Under the pieces are notes generated by a model, which worked only from the letters and a program-made list of their open reading frames with translations, searched no databases and was not told the origin of the DNA. A DNA stretch of 64,000 nucleotides, from positions 62,001 to 126,000 of the forward strand of contig WHVA01000055.1 in NCBI GenBank assembly GCA_015179125.1, read 5' to 3'. Positions 63,673 through 64,000 of the stretch are shown here, in pieces (the stretch's first letter is position 1; each line of letters opens with the position of its first letter). A program made the translations under genes and the position numbers. This DNA comes from Gautieria morchelliformis (lineage: Eukaryota; Basidiomycota; Agaricomycetes; Gomphales; Gomphaceae).

Positions 63673-64000
63673 TGAGAGGGTGATTATAATGTTTTCGGGG
63701 AGAGCACAGGACCAGCAGATATAAGATGGACAACGCATTCTGATAAATCATGGCTTCCCTCACATCCACCAGCGAAGCAACCCTAGTATCACCACCCACG
63801 GCCGTACTGACATACATGCTTACCAATGACAGTCCCTTGAACACGGGTCTCATCGACTTCTAATCGGAGTACTCGAGACCTGCATATAAAGTTGAAACGC
63901 ATGTCTCAGGCTCCAAAACGATAACCACAGTGAGGAACAGTGAAGAAGACATAATCATGTTGCAGCACGAACATAGGACTGTACTGGACATAGCGGCGGC

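Noticed and set aside
63431-63853. 140-codon minus-strand frame at the window end
   Set aside because: It is antisense to the more gene-like plus frame with a splice donor, and the conserved WGIVERSGD ending lies in another frame.

Overview
The window is nuclear DNA of a filamentous basidiomycete, most likely a wood- or litter-decay Agaricomycete. The evidence is genes cut by many 45-80 bp introns, families typical of that class (DUF6698, DUF7729, a GH47 mannosidase, a P450, a glyoxal-oxidase fragment, 7TM receptor-like and kinase-like genes), and a mobile-element load dominated by chromodomain Ty3/gypsy, Tad-like LINE, hAT, PIF/Harbinger and tyrosine-recombinase (Ngaro-like) elements. I saw no rRNA or tRNA gene, CRISPR array or operon.

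Layout. 1-2070: 3' end of a LINE with its poly(A). 2600-3044: fragment of a dispersed Agaricomycete ORF. 3242-9075: minus-strand LTR-retroelement debris, one piece carrying a 681-bp hAT element with perfect 8-bp target duplications. 9080-10060: decayed PIF/Harbinger transposase. 10294-19260 and 25088-26775: three copies of a segment with a kinase-like gene, of which the middle copy is intact. Single-copy genes lie between them: a 7TM-like gene (14.2-15.3 kb), an intact secreted, probably GPI-anchored DUF7729 protein (20.05-21.1 kb) and an intact Ser/Pro-rich protein (23.3-24.7 kb). 26.8-29.9 kb: nested LTR debris, including a clean solo LTR. 30163-36867: a complete-ended chromodomain gypsy element inserted in a minisatellite and itself hit by a solo LTR of the same family.

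37.4-45.5 kb is a strip of decaying metabolic genes: a GH47 alpha-mannosidase without its C-terminal part, a P450, a remnant of an allantoicase/ureidoglycolate-lyase fusion (purine breakdown), and a glyoxal-oxidase fragment. 46.6-48.2 kb is repeat-rich (CT minisatellite, AT-rich hairpin tandem repeat, perfect 30-bp palindrome). 48191-53883 is a young Ngaro-like retroelement with textbook split direct repeats, interrupted by another solo LTR. 53.9-64 kb holds an intact eight-exon DUF6698 gene, a TE-associated ORF fragment and a large, apparently broken gene of the NTPase-REase (Crinkler/CR-type) class.

The genes do not form one pathway. The main story is layered transposition: same-family solo LTRs inserted into both a gypsy and a Ngaro-like element, with two independent divergence clocks (gypsy LTR pair about 97.5% identical, Ngaro A-repeats about 97.7%) giving recent insertion dates, in a region where host genes are duplicated and lost.
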